Position numbers and translations under genes: made by a program | Shown here: positions 5,999 to 13,467 of the stretch, in pieces | How the letters are laid out: each line of letters begins with the position of its first letter | Numbering within the stretch: position 1 is the first letter of the stretch | Notes under the pieces: generated by a model | Told to the model about the DNA's origin: nothing | The model's database searches: none | The model's input: the letters and a program-made list of their open reading frames with translations, nothing else | Source: Microcaldota archaeon | Lineage (GTDB): Archaea > Micrarchaeota > Micrarchaeia > Micrarchaeales > Micrarchaeaceae | Assembly: GCA_021827955.1 (NCBI GenBank) | Contig: JAKATY010000007.1 | Location: 1 to 18,036 of the forward strand | Direction: 5' to 3' | Length of the DNA: 18,036 nt

Positions 5999-8900
5999 TC
6001 ACTTTGTAATTGCCTGCATCTTGTCCAGGTCTTCAAGCGATTTCATAATATCCTCCACATATCTGTCTATTTCATGTTCATTTATGAACTTCATCTTTGC
6101 GATCCTCTGCTTTGCCTCGAAATCCGAAAGCGTTTCCATCATGACGCCACGCTTGACTGCATCATATTCCTTCCTACCCATGATTATTATAGCCTTTAGC
6201 ATCAGGTACTGCTTCTTCATCGAAGAGTATGTATCTACCTCATCAAACGCACTCTGCTGAAGATAATCTTCCCTTATGCTCTTTGCTATATCCAAGGTTA
6301 CCTTGTTTGATTCAGGAAGTGCATCATAACCCACTAGCTGCACTATCTCGTTTATTTCTGCTTCGATCTGTAGAATTTTCATGGCCTCGTTACGCAGCTC
6401 ATTCCATTCCTTGTTGATATTCTTATCGTACCATTCTCTTAAGTCTTCAGTGTACAGCGAGTAACTGTTCAGCCAGTTTATTGAAGGAAAGTGGCGTGCA
6501 TTTGCAAGAGCCGCATCAAGCGCCCAGAATACCCTTGTTACACGCAAGGTGTTCTGTGAGACTGGTTCAGAAGTATCCCCTCCTGGCGGGGACACTGCAC
6601 CTATAGCCGTAACAGATCCTACATTTCCTCCGAGTGTTTCCACCCTGCCAGCACGTTCATAAAACTCTGCGATTTTTCTGCCAAGATATGCGGGATAGCC
6701 TTCCTCACCCGGCATCTCTTCAAGTCTACCAGATATTTCTCTCAATGCCTCTGCCCATCTCGAGGTGCTATCAGCCATGAGTGCTACACTATATCCCATG
6801 TCGCGGTAGTATTCTGCAATAGTTATGCTTGTATAGATGCTGGCTTCTCTAGCTGCTACTGGCATGTTTGATGTATTTGCAATAAGCACAGTTCGGTCCA
6901 TCAACGGTTTGCCTGTTTTAGGATCCTTGAGCTCGGGAAATGTTGTAAGTACTTCAGTCATCTCGTTTCCACGTTCGCCAGCGCCACAATATACTATAAC
7001 GTCTGCATCAGACCATTTTGCAAGTTGGTGTTGTATAACAGTATTATGGAGCAATAGCGGCCCATTTCCTCCTACAAAATTATGTGGACCCGGGACTTCA
7101 ATGTCGTATACTTCTTTGGTAACATCGAGTGTTTGAATTGTAGAAAGTCTATCAAAAAAGAGCGATTTAAGCAGTGCCTGAAATCTTTCTAACTCCTTTG
7201 GTATCTTGGTAACTTTCCGTAATTCATTTATGAGCTTATCCATCCTGCTTGTTTCAATATTACCTTTGTTTATGAAGTCAGATACATATATTCCTTTTTT
7301 CATAAGCTTTGTTGTAACTCCTTTCTGTTTCAACATCTTTTTAAGTACTTGTGGCATAGGTATTGTATCAAAATCCGTATAACTCCTGTGTTTTGATATG
7401 CCTTGCAGATCCTTGCCTTTCTTTCCATATATGTTAACTAACGATTCTAGTTTTGAGAGCTGTGCCGATGTGGTTACAGAAATTTTTGACGTATGGTCTT
7501 TTCTTAATCTGCCAATATGGGATACAATACCAAGACGTAGAAAGGCAAAACTGAATTCTTCTATTATCCTTCTGCTCTTAGAGGTTATCTCTATGCGGCG
7601 ACCCGCTTTGTATACGTTGCCATTACACGCTATATATCCTCCAATAAAAGATGCTAGCGATTTGTCGCTTGATTTTAAAACACATTCTGGTATTTTTGAT
7701 TCTACTGCCTTGCTCATATACGGTATGCCTAATGCCACAACGAGTTCGAATAAAGCCCTATTAGCTATCTGTGCCATAAATGGCTTTCTGGCTTCCAGAT
7801 TGCTATATATGTGTGGTTTTATACCGAAAAGTTTCTCTGTAAGATAGGCAAATCTATCTAAAATACCCTTGTCGGTATTATAAAACATTAAAGAATGGTT
7901 CTGCTTATTCAAATGCCCATCCGCAACCACGTATGCAAGGAATTCTGCAAGTTCTGGAGTCATCTTTTGCGGAAGATTTATCCTCTCTCCATTTAACGGT
8001 GCTGCTGCCTTGATCTTTAAATGAATGTGATGGTCAAGCGCTATTTTATATACGAGATCTAATGGGATACCTTTGTTCTTCATTAATAGGTCAATATCAT
8101 TGTATCTGGTTCTGCCCTTGCTCGCATCTCTTTTTAGAAAGAGCCTAATTTTATGGTTTGTTTCTTCGTCTACACTATATAGTCTTTTGTCTAGAAGCAA
8201 TTCTAACATATCTAACTGCTGGTCCTTTAATCCTAGTTCTATCTTACGTGGGGTTATTATATATTCTCCAGGTGCCAAAAACCTCGCTTCTTTTTCGATT
8301 ATTTTTCCGTCAAAGAGTACATGTAATTTATGAATGGGTGTTATCTCTGCGGTTTTACCCGTTCTTGTTCTTATCCTGATCATTCCTCGGCTCATACCTT
8401 TGTATACGATGCTTGGTTCCGTAACTGAGATGCCTTTGTTGGTTAATGAGATAGTTGAAGGATTTTGCAATCCATGTATGTCATATATCTCCTCTTCGCT
8501 ATTTGACTCAAGTAATCTACCTTTCTTCTTGCCTTCTTTATACACATCTTCGATAGTCACTATCCTTCCATTGCCCATCATAAGCAATGTATTCTTATCA
8601 ACGCATTTTCCACTCCCAAACGGCCCTGGAACTGCGGCAGTCCCTCCTTTTGCTATAGGGAAAAAGGTATCGATTACCCTCTGACCTGTAATCAACGGTA
8701 TTACTGGCGGCAACTTGCTGTTAAGCGGTCTGGGAATCCTCACTGGCCATTTCTGTGATAATTTTACCTCTATTTTGCTCTGTCCTGCTGATACTATAGC
8801 TACAGTATCATTAATAGTATAATCCCCTTCGCCTATACTATCAATTTTTCCAGAAACCCCTATGGGAACCAGTATCCTGTGTGTTATTAGATCGGTCTCG

Positions 8901-9319
8901 TGTACTTCACCTAGCACGCTACCTCCGTGGACTTCACTCCCTTTCTTTATAGATTGCAAAGGCACGAAATGCCATTTCTTCTTAGATTCGAGTGCCTCGG
9001 CTTCTACCCCTCTCGCTATAAAATCTCCAGAAGACGCTTTTATCTTGTCCAATGGTCTTTGAATGCCATCATAGATGGATCCTATAAGCCCTGGCCCCAG
9101 AGTGACCGAAAGTGGTGCTCCTGTGGTTTTAACAGGTTCACCTGGCCTTATGCCTGTGGTGTCTTCATAAACTTGTATTATGGCATCTCCACCTTCAAGC
9201 TTTATTATCTCTCCTATAAGGCCCATACTTCCTACTTTAACTACGTCGTACATCTTCGGCGCACTGAGACCTCTCGCAATCACCACGGGGCCAGAGATTC
9301 TATATATAGTTCCGTCCAT
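5999..9319 (-). CDS. atpA: A-type ATP synthase catalytic subunit A, with an in-frame intein
   Basis: A 1106-residue precursor. Removal of residues 239-759 (the intein) leaves a 585-residue catalytic subunit of normal length. The N-terminal beta barrel starts GTIYRISGPVV; the A-type non-homologous region follows at ~115-195. The P-loop GPFGSGK ends at residue 238 and its threonine is the first residue after the intein, so the nucleotide site exists only after splicing. Downstream come CGAGERGNEM (catalytic glutamate), ALMADSTSRWAEALREISGR, EEGYPAYLGRKIAEFYERAG and SVSPPGGDTSEP-like landmarks, then the helical C-terminal domain. Subunit A hydrolyses or makes ATP at the A/B interface. The start is 18 bases after atpF with only a weak GGA element. 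Both exteins read in one frame with no stop, so this is one gene, not two. Confidence 0.97.
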   Translation of the reverse strand: MDGTIYRISGPVVIARGLSAPKMYDVVKVGSMGLIGEIIKLEGGDAIIQVYEDTTGIRPGEPVKTTGAPLSVTLGPGLIGSIYDGIQRPLDKIKASSGDFIARGVEAEALESKKKWHFVPLQSIKKGSEVHGGSVLGEVHETDLITHRILVPIGVSGKIDSIGEGDYTINDTVAIVSAGQSKIEVKLSQKWPVRIPRPLNSKLPPVIPLITGQRVIDTFFPIAKGGTAAVPGPFGSGKCVDKNTLLMMGNGRIVTIEDVYKEGKKKGRLLESNSEEEIYDIHGLQNPSTISLTNKGISVTEPSIVYKGMSRGMIRIRTRTGKTAEITPIHKLHVLFDGKIIEKEARFLAPGEYIITPRKIELGLKDQQLDMLELLLDKRLYSVDEETNHKIRLFLKRDASKGRTRYNDIDLLMKNKGIPLDLVYKIALDHHIHLKIKAAAPLNGERINLPQKMTPELAEFLAYVVADGHLNKQNHSLMFYNTDKGILDRFAYLTEKLFGIKPHIYSNLEARKPFMAQIANRALFELVVALGIPYMSKAVESKIPECVLKSSDKSLASFIGGYIACNGNVYKAGRRIEITSKSRRIIEEFSFAFLRLGIVSHIGRLRKDHTSKISVTTSAQLSKLESLVNIYGKKGKDLQGISKHRSYTDFDTIPMPQVLKKMLKQKGVTTKLMKKGIYVSDFINKGNIETSRMDKLINELRKVTKIPKELERFQALLKSLFFDRLSTIQTLDVTKEVYDIEVPGPHNFVGGNGPLLLHNTVIQHQLAKWSDADVIVYCGAGERGNEMTEVLTTFPELKDPKTGKPLMDRTVLIANTSNMPVAAREASIYTSITIAEYYRDMGYSVALMADSTSRWAEALREISGRLEEMPGEEGYPAYLGRKIAEFYERAGRVETLGGNVGSVTAIGAVSPPGGDTSEPVSQNTLRVTRVFWALDAALANARHFPSINWLNSYSLYTEDLREWYDKNINKEWNELRNEAMKILQIEAEINEIVQLVGYDALPESNKVTLDIAKSIREDYLQQSAFDEVDTYSSMKKQYLMLKAIIIMGRKEYDAVKRGVMMETLSDFEAKQRIAKMKFINEHEIDRYVEDIMKSLEDLDKMQAITK
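7043..8605 (-). mobile_element. Intein with LAGLIDADG homing-endonuclease domain, at the P-loop (VMA-a) site of subunit A
   Basis: A 521-residue in-frame insertion between K and T of GPFGSGK/T. Splicing residues look intact: Cys1 (CVDKNTLLM), block B GKTAEITPIHKLHVL with T89 and H92, block F VYDIEVPGPHNF (500-510), block G LLLHN (His520, Asn521), and Thr as +1. The central region (~213-395) is a two-motif LAGLIDADG endonuclease: motif 1 LAEFLAYVVADG (219-230) keeps its acidic residue D229; motif 2 LASFIGGYIACNG (317-329) has N328 where the acid is expected. The same P-loop position carries inteins in other archaeal A-ATPases, so horizontal spread by homing is the known history of this element class. 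By eye it is AT-richer than the exteins. About 100 residues between blocks B and C and ~80 before block F are extra compared with the shortest VMA inteins. Confidence 0.95.
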
Positions 9320-9337
9320 CTAATCATTCCAAAAACA

Positions 9338-9658
9338 TCATTTAAGTGTTTGTATATTTACACCGAGAACGCGTTTTGCCAGCTGCTCTACAGATTCTTT
9401 GTTTTTCTCCTCTTCTACAGGTATGAACACGATTATTGGTTTTAGCGAGGTCTCCGCCTGTCTGAGCGTTGCGGTATCCATATGCCCTATTATAGTGTTG
9501 GAAACTATCACCAGACCGTATTCCTTCTTGTCCATTATATCTCTCAGAAGCGAGACAGCATCTCCGCCGGATGCTATGAAAGCATCCTTTATCCCCACAA
9601 GTTTAAATCCAAGTACAGTTTCTCTTTCTCCTATCACTGCAATCTTTTCAAACTCCAA
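9338..9658 (-). CDS. atpF: A-type ATP synthase subunit F (central stalk)
   Basis: A 106-residue Rossmann-like subunit F. It begins EFEKIAVIGERETVLGFKLVGI, with the GFKLVGI motif typical of AtpF/V-ATPase F. The middle YGLVIVSNTIIGHM and PIIVFIPVEEE strands complete the fold, and the last helix (EQLAKRVLGVNI) would reach up along subunit D and modulate ATP hydrolysis. The start is a TTG at 9658, with GGATGA upstream, four bases after the atpC stop; no in-frame ATG gives a full domain. The 18-base gap to atpA fits a single transcript. Length is normal for the family. Confidence 0.95.
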   Translation of the reverse strand: MEFEKIAVIGERETVLGFKLVGIKDAFIASGGDAVSLLRDIMDKKEYGLVIVSNTIIGHMDTATLRQAETSLKPIIVFIPVEEEKNKESVEQLAKRVLGVNIQTLK

Positions 9659-9662
9659 GAAA

Positions 9663-10724
9663 TCATCCAGATATGTGTTTAAGTATCTTCATTCCCTCTG
9701 TGATCTCTTTTCTGACTCCGTAGTATGTATTGAGCCACATGTTCCTAAGCTCGTCGCGCTCTATTTCGCTCTTTATTATGAACTCCAGTATGAATCCTAC
9801 CGAGAATGATGATCTGCGGAAGATTCCGAGGTACTTTTTATAAAGCTCCCTCTTCAGTGCTACGTCTATGTAACTTATGTAAGGTTCCTTTTTGTAAGCG
9901 TCTATTGCATAATTTATCTTAAAAGGTATCTGCTCCGTTATTGTGTTGAGATCTTTTGCTGAGAGGTCTATTAGCACCGATTCTGGGATCTTGCCATTAG
10001 GTATTATCTCCTCTTTACCTATTTTGTATGAAAATGCCGCTGCCTTTATCACGCTCATTATGTTTTTTATGTCTATCATATCCTGCAGGAATCCTCTTAT
10101 ATTCCCCTCCTGCGCGTCGTGAAATCGATAAGCTTCGAAGAGCTTGTCATAGTAGTACACATCCAGTGCAAATATCATATTTGATAGGTTGCTATTCTTC
10201 TTCGCATCTTCAAGGTACTTAAGGAGTATTACTCCGTAGCCGTATCTGGCGAGCGACTTTACCACGCTGTCTAAATCCTTCTGCGAAATCATATCTTTAT
10301 ACTCCTCGTTTTTTATTATGCCGCTTATGACCCCTGCTGGTATGTTGCGTTGCACCATCAAGAAGTTCTCTGTGTGTTCCACATCGTAACCTAGCATTTT
10401 TGATGAAAGTATCAGTTTTATATTCTCAATATCAAACTTGCTAAGATATGCCACAATGAAATCCTTTGCGCTTGGTGGTACAGCCGAAAGCGCGTACCTA
10501 ATCATCCGCATGGTGTGCGCATTTATAACTACTTCAAATAGATCGGGCAATTTGTAGAGCCCAGAAAGGGCGTCTATTTCGGCTTTGTAACTGGTTGCGG
10601 AGAGCGAGTTGAGTATCTCACCGCTATCTTTGAGCGATAGTTGCTCTATAAAGTCGTTGCTGAGAAAATTACTGCTGAGAACTTTTAGTTGTCCATATTT
10701 TCCTATGTAAGTAGAGTCATACAT
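9663..10724 (-). CDS. atpC: A-type ATP synthase subunit C (central stalk to rotor-ring adaptor)
   Basis: A 353-residue subunit C, homologous to V-ATPase subunit d. It seats the central stalk (D/F) on the K-ring. The protein is almost all helical with three repeated sub-domains. Recognisable stretches are KFDIENIKLILSSKMLG (~130-146), the ARYGYGVILLKYLEDAKK region, FLQDMIDIKNIMSVIKAAA and the C-terminal LEFIIKSEIERDELRNMW. These match the AtpC family pattern of DxxNIxxIIR-like segments and a terminal ExxNLR-like motif. The ATG has a G-rich ribosome binding site (GGGGGG, four bases upstream) and overlaps the atpE stop by eight bases (ATGTATGA). No anomaly is visible. Confidence 0.93.
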   Translation of the reverse strand: MYDSTYIGKYGQLKVLSSNFLSNDFIEQLSLKDSGEILNSLSATSYKAEIDALSGLYKLPDLFEVVINAHTMRMIRYALSAVPPSAKDFIVAYLSKFDIENIKLILSSKMLGYDVEHTENFLMVQRNIPAGVISGIIKNEEYKDMISQKDLDSVVKSLARYGYGVILLKYLEDAKKNSNLSNMIFALDVYYYDKLFEAYRFHDAQEGNIRGFLQDMIDIKNIMSVIKAAAFSYKIGKEEIIPNGKIPESVLIDLSAKDLNTITEQIPFKINYAIDAYKKEPYISYIDVALKRELYKKYLGIFRRSSFSVGFILEFIIKSEIERDELRNMWLNTYYGVRKEITEGMKILKHISG

Positions 10725-11295
10725 CTGACCCCCCTATTATTTTCAGCATCTGAGATGCAAAACTGTCTTTCATATCCTCAATTATGTTTTCAAGCGAATA
10801 GTCAATTTCCATTCTGCCATCATTAGACACTACAACTACACCTCCTGTTATATCATGATCTATTGGTTCTATGCTAACTTTCGGAAGGGCTCTTTTCAGG
10901 TATTCGAGATCATCTTTGCGTGAATATACTATACTATTTGGACCTAGCTGATTAAGTGCTTTCTGTGAAAGAGTTACTAGCAGTTTCCTGTACGAGTCAC
11001 TTTTCCTGTAACGTTCAACGCTATTCATAACTCCTTTTATAGCCTCTTCCACCTTTTCATTCGTAGCCTTGTTGAATAGCATTCTGCCTTCAATGTTAGC
11101 TCTTGAAACGGCCTTTGTAATAATCTGACTGGATTCCTCCTTTGCCCTTTCCTTCGTATCCTTCGCTATGGAAGCCGCTTCTGCCTTTGCTGCTTGGATT
11201 ATTTTGCCTATCTCGTCTTCGGTTTCCCTAGAGATTTGGTCTATATTCTCCTCTTTGCGCTTCTGGATATCATCCAGTATATCTTCGAGCCCCAT
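10717..11295 (-). CDS. atpE: A-type ATP synthase subunit E (peripheral stalk)
   Basis: A 192-residue subunit E. Residues 1-105 form a long charged helix (LEDILDDIQKRKEENIDQIS onward, with repeated Ala/Glu/Lys) that pairs with subunit H in the peripheral stalk. Residues ~105-192 form the globular head that binds the top of A/B; the TGGVVVVSNDGRMEIDYSLE segment (~150-169) is the family's best-conserved motif. The ATG lies 17 bases after the atpK stop with GTGAG five bases upstream. It overlaps atpC by eight bases. Length is as expected. Confidence 0.95.
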   Translation of the reverse strand: MGLEDILDDIQKRKEENIDQISRETEDEIGKIIQAAKAEAASIAKDTKERAKEESSQIITKAVSRANIEGRMLFNKATNEKVEEAIKGVMNSVERYRKSDSYRKLLVTLSQKALNQLGPNSIVYSRKDDLEYLKRALPKVSIEPIDHDITGGVVVVSNDGRMEIDYSLENIIEDMKDSFASQMLKIIGGSDV

Positions 11296-11312
11296 TCTAA
11301 CTCACGCGCTGC

Positions 11313-11537
11313 TCAGAGTATCTGTAGCAAGAGTATCAGCCCGAGGACGAATCCTATTATCCATAGTGTTTCAGGTATGACAAAGAAGAACAGTACCTGG
11401 CCAAATTTTTCGGGTCTTTCCGCTATTATTCCCATCCCTGCTGCGCCTATTCCCTGCTGTGCCATTCCTGTTCCTATCAAACCGCCTGCTATAGCGATAG
11501 ATGCCGCAACTGCGTATAGTGGGCTTACTACTACCAT
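11313..11537 (-). CDS. atpK: A-type ATP synthase subunit K (rotor-ring proteolipid c)
   Basis: A 74-residue proteolipid, a single two-helix hairpin. Helix 1 (~6-37) is Gly/Ala-rich with GTGMAQQGIGAAGMG; the polar loop is AERPEKFG (39-46); helix 2 (~47-73) carries the ion-binding glutamate E56 in VIPETLW. Q26/Q27 in helix 1 and T57 next to E56 sit where sodium-binding rings have their additional ligands, so sodium coupling is possible. This is the first gene of the operon: GGTGA lies four bases before the ATG, with a TATA box about 55 bases upstream. Placing the high-copy ring subunit first is sensible for dosage. The single-hairpin form is the commonest archaeal type. Confidence 0.97.
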   Translation of the reverse strand: MVVVSPLYAVAASIAIAGGLIGTGMAQQGIGAAGMGIIAERPEKFGQVLFFFVIPETLWIIGFVLGLILLLQIL

Positions 11538-11541
11538 TTTT

Positions 11542-11605
11542 TCACCATTAAATGTAAATTAGATTACCATTTGATATTTGGGGCAGCAATTTATATTACT
11601 TTTCG
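11542..11605 (-). promoter_or_regulatory. Promoter and ribosome binding site of the ATP synthase operon
   Basis: On the minus strand, a purine-rich GAAAAG (about 11604-11599, BRE-like) precedes TAATATAAAT (11598-11589), a good archaeal TATA box. This predicts transcription starting near 11568, a leader of about 30 bases, and GGTGA at 11546-11542 before the ATG at 11537. No other promoter of this quality is seen between the ten genes, supporting one long transcript. Confidence 0.6.
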
Positions 11606-11626
11606 TTGACGGAAAACAAGAATACT

Positions 11627-11642
11627 GGAAAAACAAAAAAAT
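11627..11642 (-). terminator. Oligo-T terminator after the CDGSH gene
   Basis: Immediately after the TGA of the CDGSH gene the minus strand reads T7, G, T5 (11641-11629). Runs of T without a required hairpin are the usual archaeal termination signal. It ends the CDGSH transcript just upstream of the ATP synthase promoter. Confidence 0.5.
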
Positions 11643-11891
11643 TCAATATCTGTTCTGCAGCTCGTGTCTTTCGTACTTTTCATCGTAGTCGTACATCTTG
11701 CCCTGCTCTTCGCTCTGCGTTTTGGCATGAGATCCATCACAGAAAGGTTTGTTCTTGGAGAGCCCACAGGCGCAGAGATGTATCTCGTAGTTCAAAACCT
11801 TCTCCTCTTTTGTAAGGTTTCCAATTCCTGGAAGATCCTTCAGCTTTACCACATAAGGGTGGTTCCTTTCGTGCACTATAATCCTGGACAT
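11643..11891 (-). CDS. CDGSH-type [2Fe-2S] iron-sulfur protein
   Basis: An 82-residue soluble protein with the CDGSH motif CACGLSKNKPFCDGSH (40-55). C40, C42, C51 and H55 provide the three-Cys/one-His ligation of a [2Fe-2S] cluster, as in mitoNEET-family proteins. The N-terminal strand IIVHERNHPYVVKL and the YEIHLCACG strand fit the small beta-cap fold. The acidic/basic C-terminal tail (~60-82) is probably disordered. Only one CDGSH motif is present, so a homodimer is expected. Known family roles are electron or Fe-S transfer and redox sensing; the specific role here cannot be told. AAGGTGA lies six bases before the ATG, and a TATA box at ~11938-11928 gives it its own promoter in the gap after rtcB. 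Confidence 0.93.
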   Translation of the reverse strand: MSRIIVHERNHPYVVKLKDLPGIGNLTKEEKVLNYEIHLCACGLSKNKPFCDGSHAKTQSEEQGKMYDYDEKYERHELQNRY

Positions 11892-11897
11892 CTATTT

Positions 11898-11938
11898 TCA
11901 CCTTGCATCTAGATTTTCACACTTTGCAATTATAAATT
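11898..11938 (-). promoter_or_regulatory. Promoter and ribosome binding site of the CDGSH gene
   Basis: Minus-strand AATTTATAATT (11938-11928) is a TATA-like box predicting a start near 11907, directly before AAGGTGA (11904-11898) and the ATG at 11891. It lies in the 61-base gap after the rtcB stop. Confidence 0.45.
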
Positions 11939-11952
11939 AGTCGCATGTTTTT

Positions 11953-13383
11953 TTACCCTTTTGCTACCCCAACTGGCACTAGTCGTGCCACGATATTTGA
12001 TATGCCTGCGCTTGCTATACTGCCCACTACATCGTCTACATTCTTGTACGCCCATTCTGCTTCTTCGCTTATTAAGCTCTTGTTCCTGACGCGCAGTTCA
12101 ACACCCTTGCTTTTCAGGTCTCCCAGCGTCTTTGAAGCGGGTATCTCCCTTATTGCAGCATGCCTTGACATGAGCCTGCCGGAACCATGGCAAGAAGAAC
12201 CAAATGTTTCTTTCATTGCTTCTTCTCTTCCAGCCAGCACGTAACTAGCTGTGCCCATGCTGCCTGGTATTATTACAGGCTGTCCTACCTCTCTGTAAAG
12301 ATTTGGCACCTCTTTTCTTCCAGGAGCAAAAGCTCTTGTTGCGCCCTTCCTGTGCACGTAGAGCTTCATCCTCTTTCCATCTACATCATGCTCCTCAAGC
12401 TTTGCTATATTATGAGCAACATCGTAAAGCAGTTCCATCCCAAGCACATCGGCGCTTTTTCCAAACACCGATTCAAAGCTCTTCCTTATAGAATTTGTCA
12501 TTACCTGTCTGTTTACAAAGGCGAAGTTAACGGCCGCGCTCATCGCTTTCAGATAATCCTGCGCTTCTTTTGAATTTACTTCGGCATATGCGAGCTCCGG
12601 ATCAGCAAGTGTTATGCCTTTCCTCTTCTGGTAATCTGAAAGCACCTTGAGATAATCACTGCATATCTGATGCCCATATCCCCTTGAACCCGAGTGAAGC
12701 ATTACCACTATCTGCCCTTCCTCTAGTCCGAAAACCTTTGCGATTCTGGCATCGAAAATCTTTTCGACTCTCTGTACCTCAAGGAAATGGTTGCCTGCTC
12801 CAAGCGTACCGACTTCGTGCAAGCCCCTTTTCTTGGCCATGGGGCTTACAGAAGAGGTATCGGCGCCTTTCATCGTCCCGTTTTCCTCTATCCTTTCTAT
12901 ATCTTCGTCTATCCCGAACCCTTTTTTCACTATGTAATCTACGCCCTCTGTCACTATTCTTTCCAAATCTGTTTGCGTGAAATTCAGGTTTACCTTGCTG
13001 CCTACCCCGCTTGGCACGTTTGCGAATAGCCTGTCCATAAGTTCTCCCAGATGCGGCTTTAAGTCCTTCATGCCAAGGTTGGTTTTTATGAGCCTCATGC
13101 CGCAGTTTATGTCGAAGCCTATGGCTCCGGGAGAGATTATGCCGTTCTCAGCATCGAATGCTGCAACTCCTCCTACAGGGAAGCCGTAACCCTCGTGGCC
13201 ATCGGGCATTACAAGCATGTGCTTGATTATTGAAGGCAGCTTTGCGGCGTTGATCGCCTGCTGCAGTGTTCTATCCTTCTGCATATTTTCCGCTATCGCC
13301 TTGCTCGCGTAAAGATGCACCGGCACATTCATGTCTCCTTCTCTTTCAACCTCCCAGAGGAAGTCGTGTATCCTTTTTATCAT
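11953..13383 (-). CDS. rtcB: RNA-splicing ligase RtcB
   Basis: A 476-residue RtcB that joins RNA ends bearing 2',3'-cyclic or 3' phosphate to 5'-OH, using GTP and Mn2+. In archaea it ligates tRNA exons after intron removal. Metal ligands and motifs are all visible: DGHEGYGFPVGG (61-72), DINCGMR with D91/C94, GAGNHFLE with H199, HSGSRGYGHQ with H230, YDVAHN with H324, HRKGATRAFAPG (344-355), GSMGTASYVL, and SSCHGSGR with H399 as the guanylylated histidine. I start at ATG 13383 (MIKRIHDFLWEV), which aligns with the usual KRI..xxWE beginning; a GTG at 13389 is also possible. There is no ribosome binding site, so a leaderless or short-leader transcript is likely. It contains no intein, although RtcB is a known intein host. 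Confidence 0.97.
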   Translation of the reverse strand: MIKRIHDFLWEVEREGDMNVPVHLYASKAIAENMQKDRTLQQAINAAKLPSIIKHMLVMPDGHEGYGFPVGGVAAFDAENGIISPGAIGFDINCGMRLIKTNLGMKDLKPHLGELMDRLFANVPSGVGSKVNLNFTQTDLERIVTEGVDYIVKKGFGIDEDIERIEENGTMKGADTSSVSPMAKKRGLHEVGTLGAGNHFLEVQRVEKIFDARIAKVFGLEEGQIVVMLHSGSRGYGHQICSDYLKVLSDYQKRKGITLADPELAYAEVNSKEAQDYLKAMSAAVNFAFVNRQVMTNSIRKSFESVFGKSADVLGMELLYDVAHNIAKLEEHDVDGKRMKLYVHRKGATRAFAPGRKEVPNLYREVGQPVIIPGSMGTASYVLAGREEAMKETFGSSCHGSGRLMSRHAAIREIPASKTLGDLKSKGVELRVRNKSLISEEAEWAYKNVDDVVGSIASAGISNIVARLVPVGVAKG

Positions 13384-13467
13384 AAACACACTTATTCTTG
13401 CATAGAACAGGACAAGCCGATTAATATTCGCTGCAAAAAGAATATAATCCTTTACTGTGAATCAAAA
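13384..13467. promoter_or_regulatory. Divergent promoter region between rtcB and the FtsJ-like gene
   Basis: The palindromic A/T box TTAATATTCG (about 13420-13429; CGAATATTAA on the other strand) is correctly placed to serve rtcB on the minus strand (start about 25 bases on, near 13398). It or the AATATAATC at 13442-13450 could serve the plus-strand methyltransferase gene. Assignment is by spacing only. Confidence 0.35.

Noticed and set aside
7398..7847. 149-aa frame antisense to the intein
   Set aside because: A shadow of the intein's endonuclease region with no ribosome binding site or domain; the intein frame is clearly the coding one.
5999..9319. Reading subunit A as two genes or as a gene broken by an insertion sequence
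   Set aside because: The insertion is in frame at both ends, starts with Cys, ends His-Asn, and carries all splicing blocks, so it is an intein. There are no transposase or terminal repeats.
8927..9445. 172-aa plus-strand frame over the atpA/atpF start
   Set aside because: It crosses two conserved genes and their junction on the opposite strand and shows no recognisable domain.
11953..13383. A possible intein in RtcB, a frequent intein host
   Set aside because: The protein is 476 residues with all conserved motifs contiguous; nothing is inserted.
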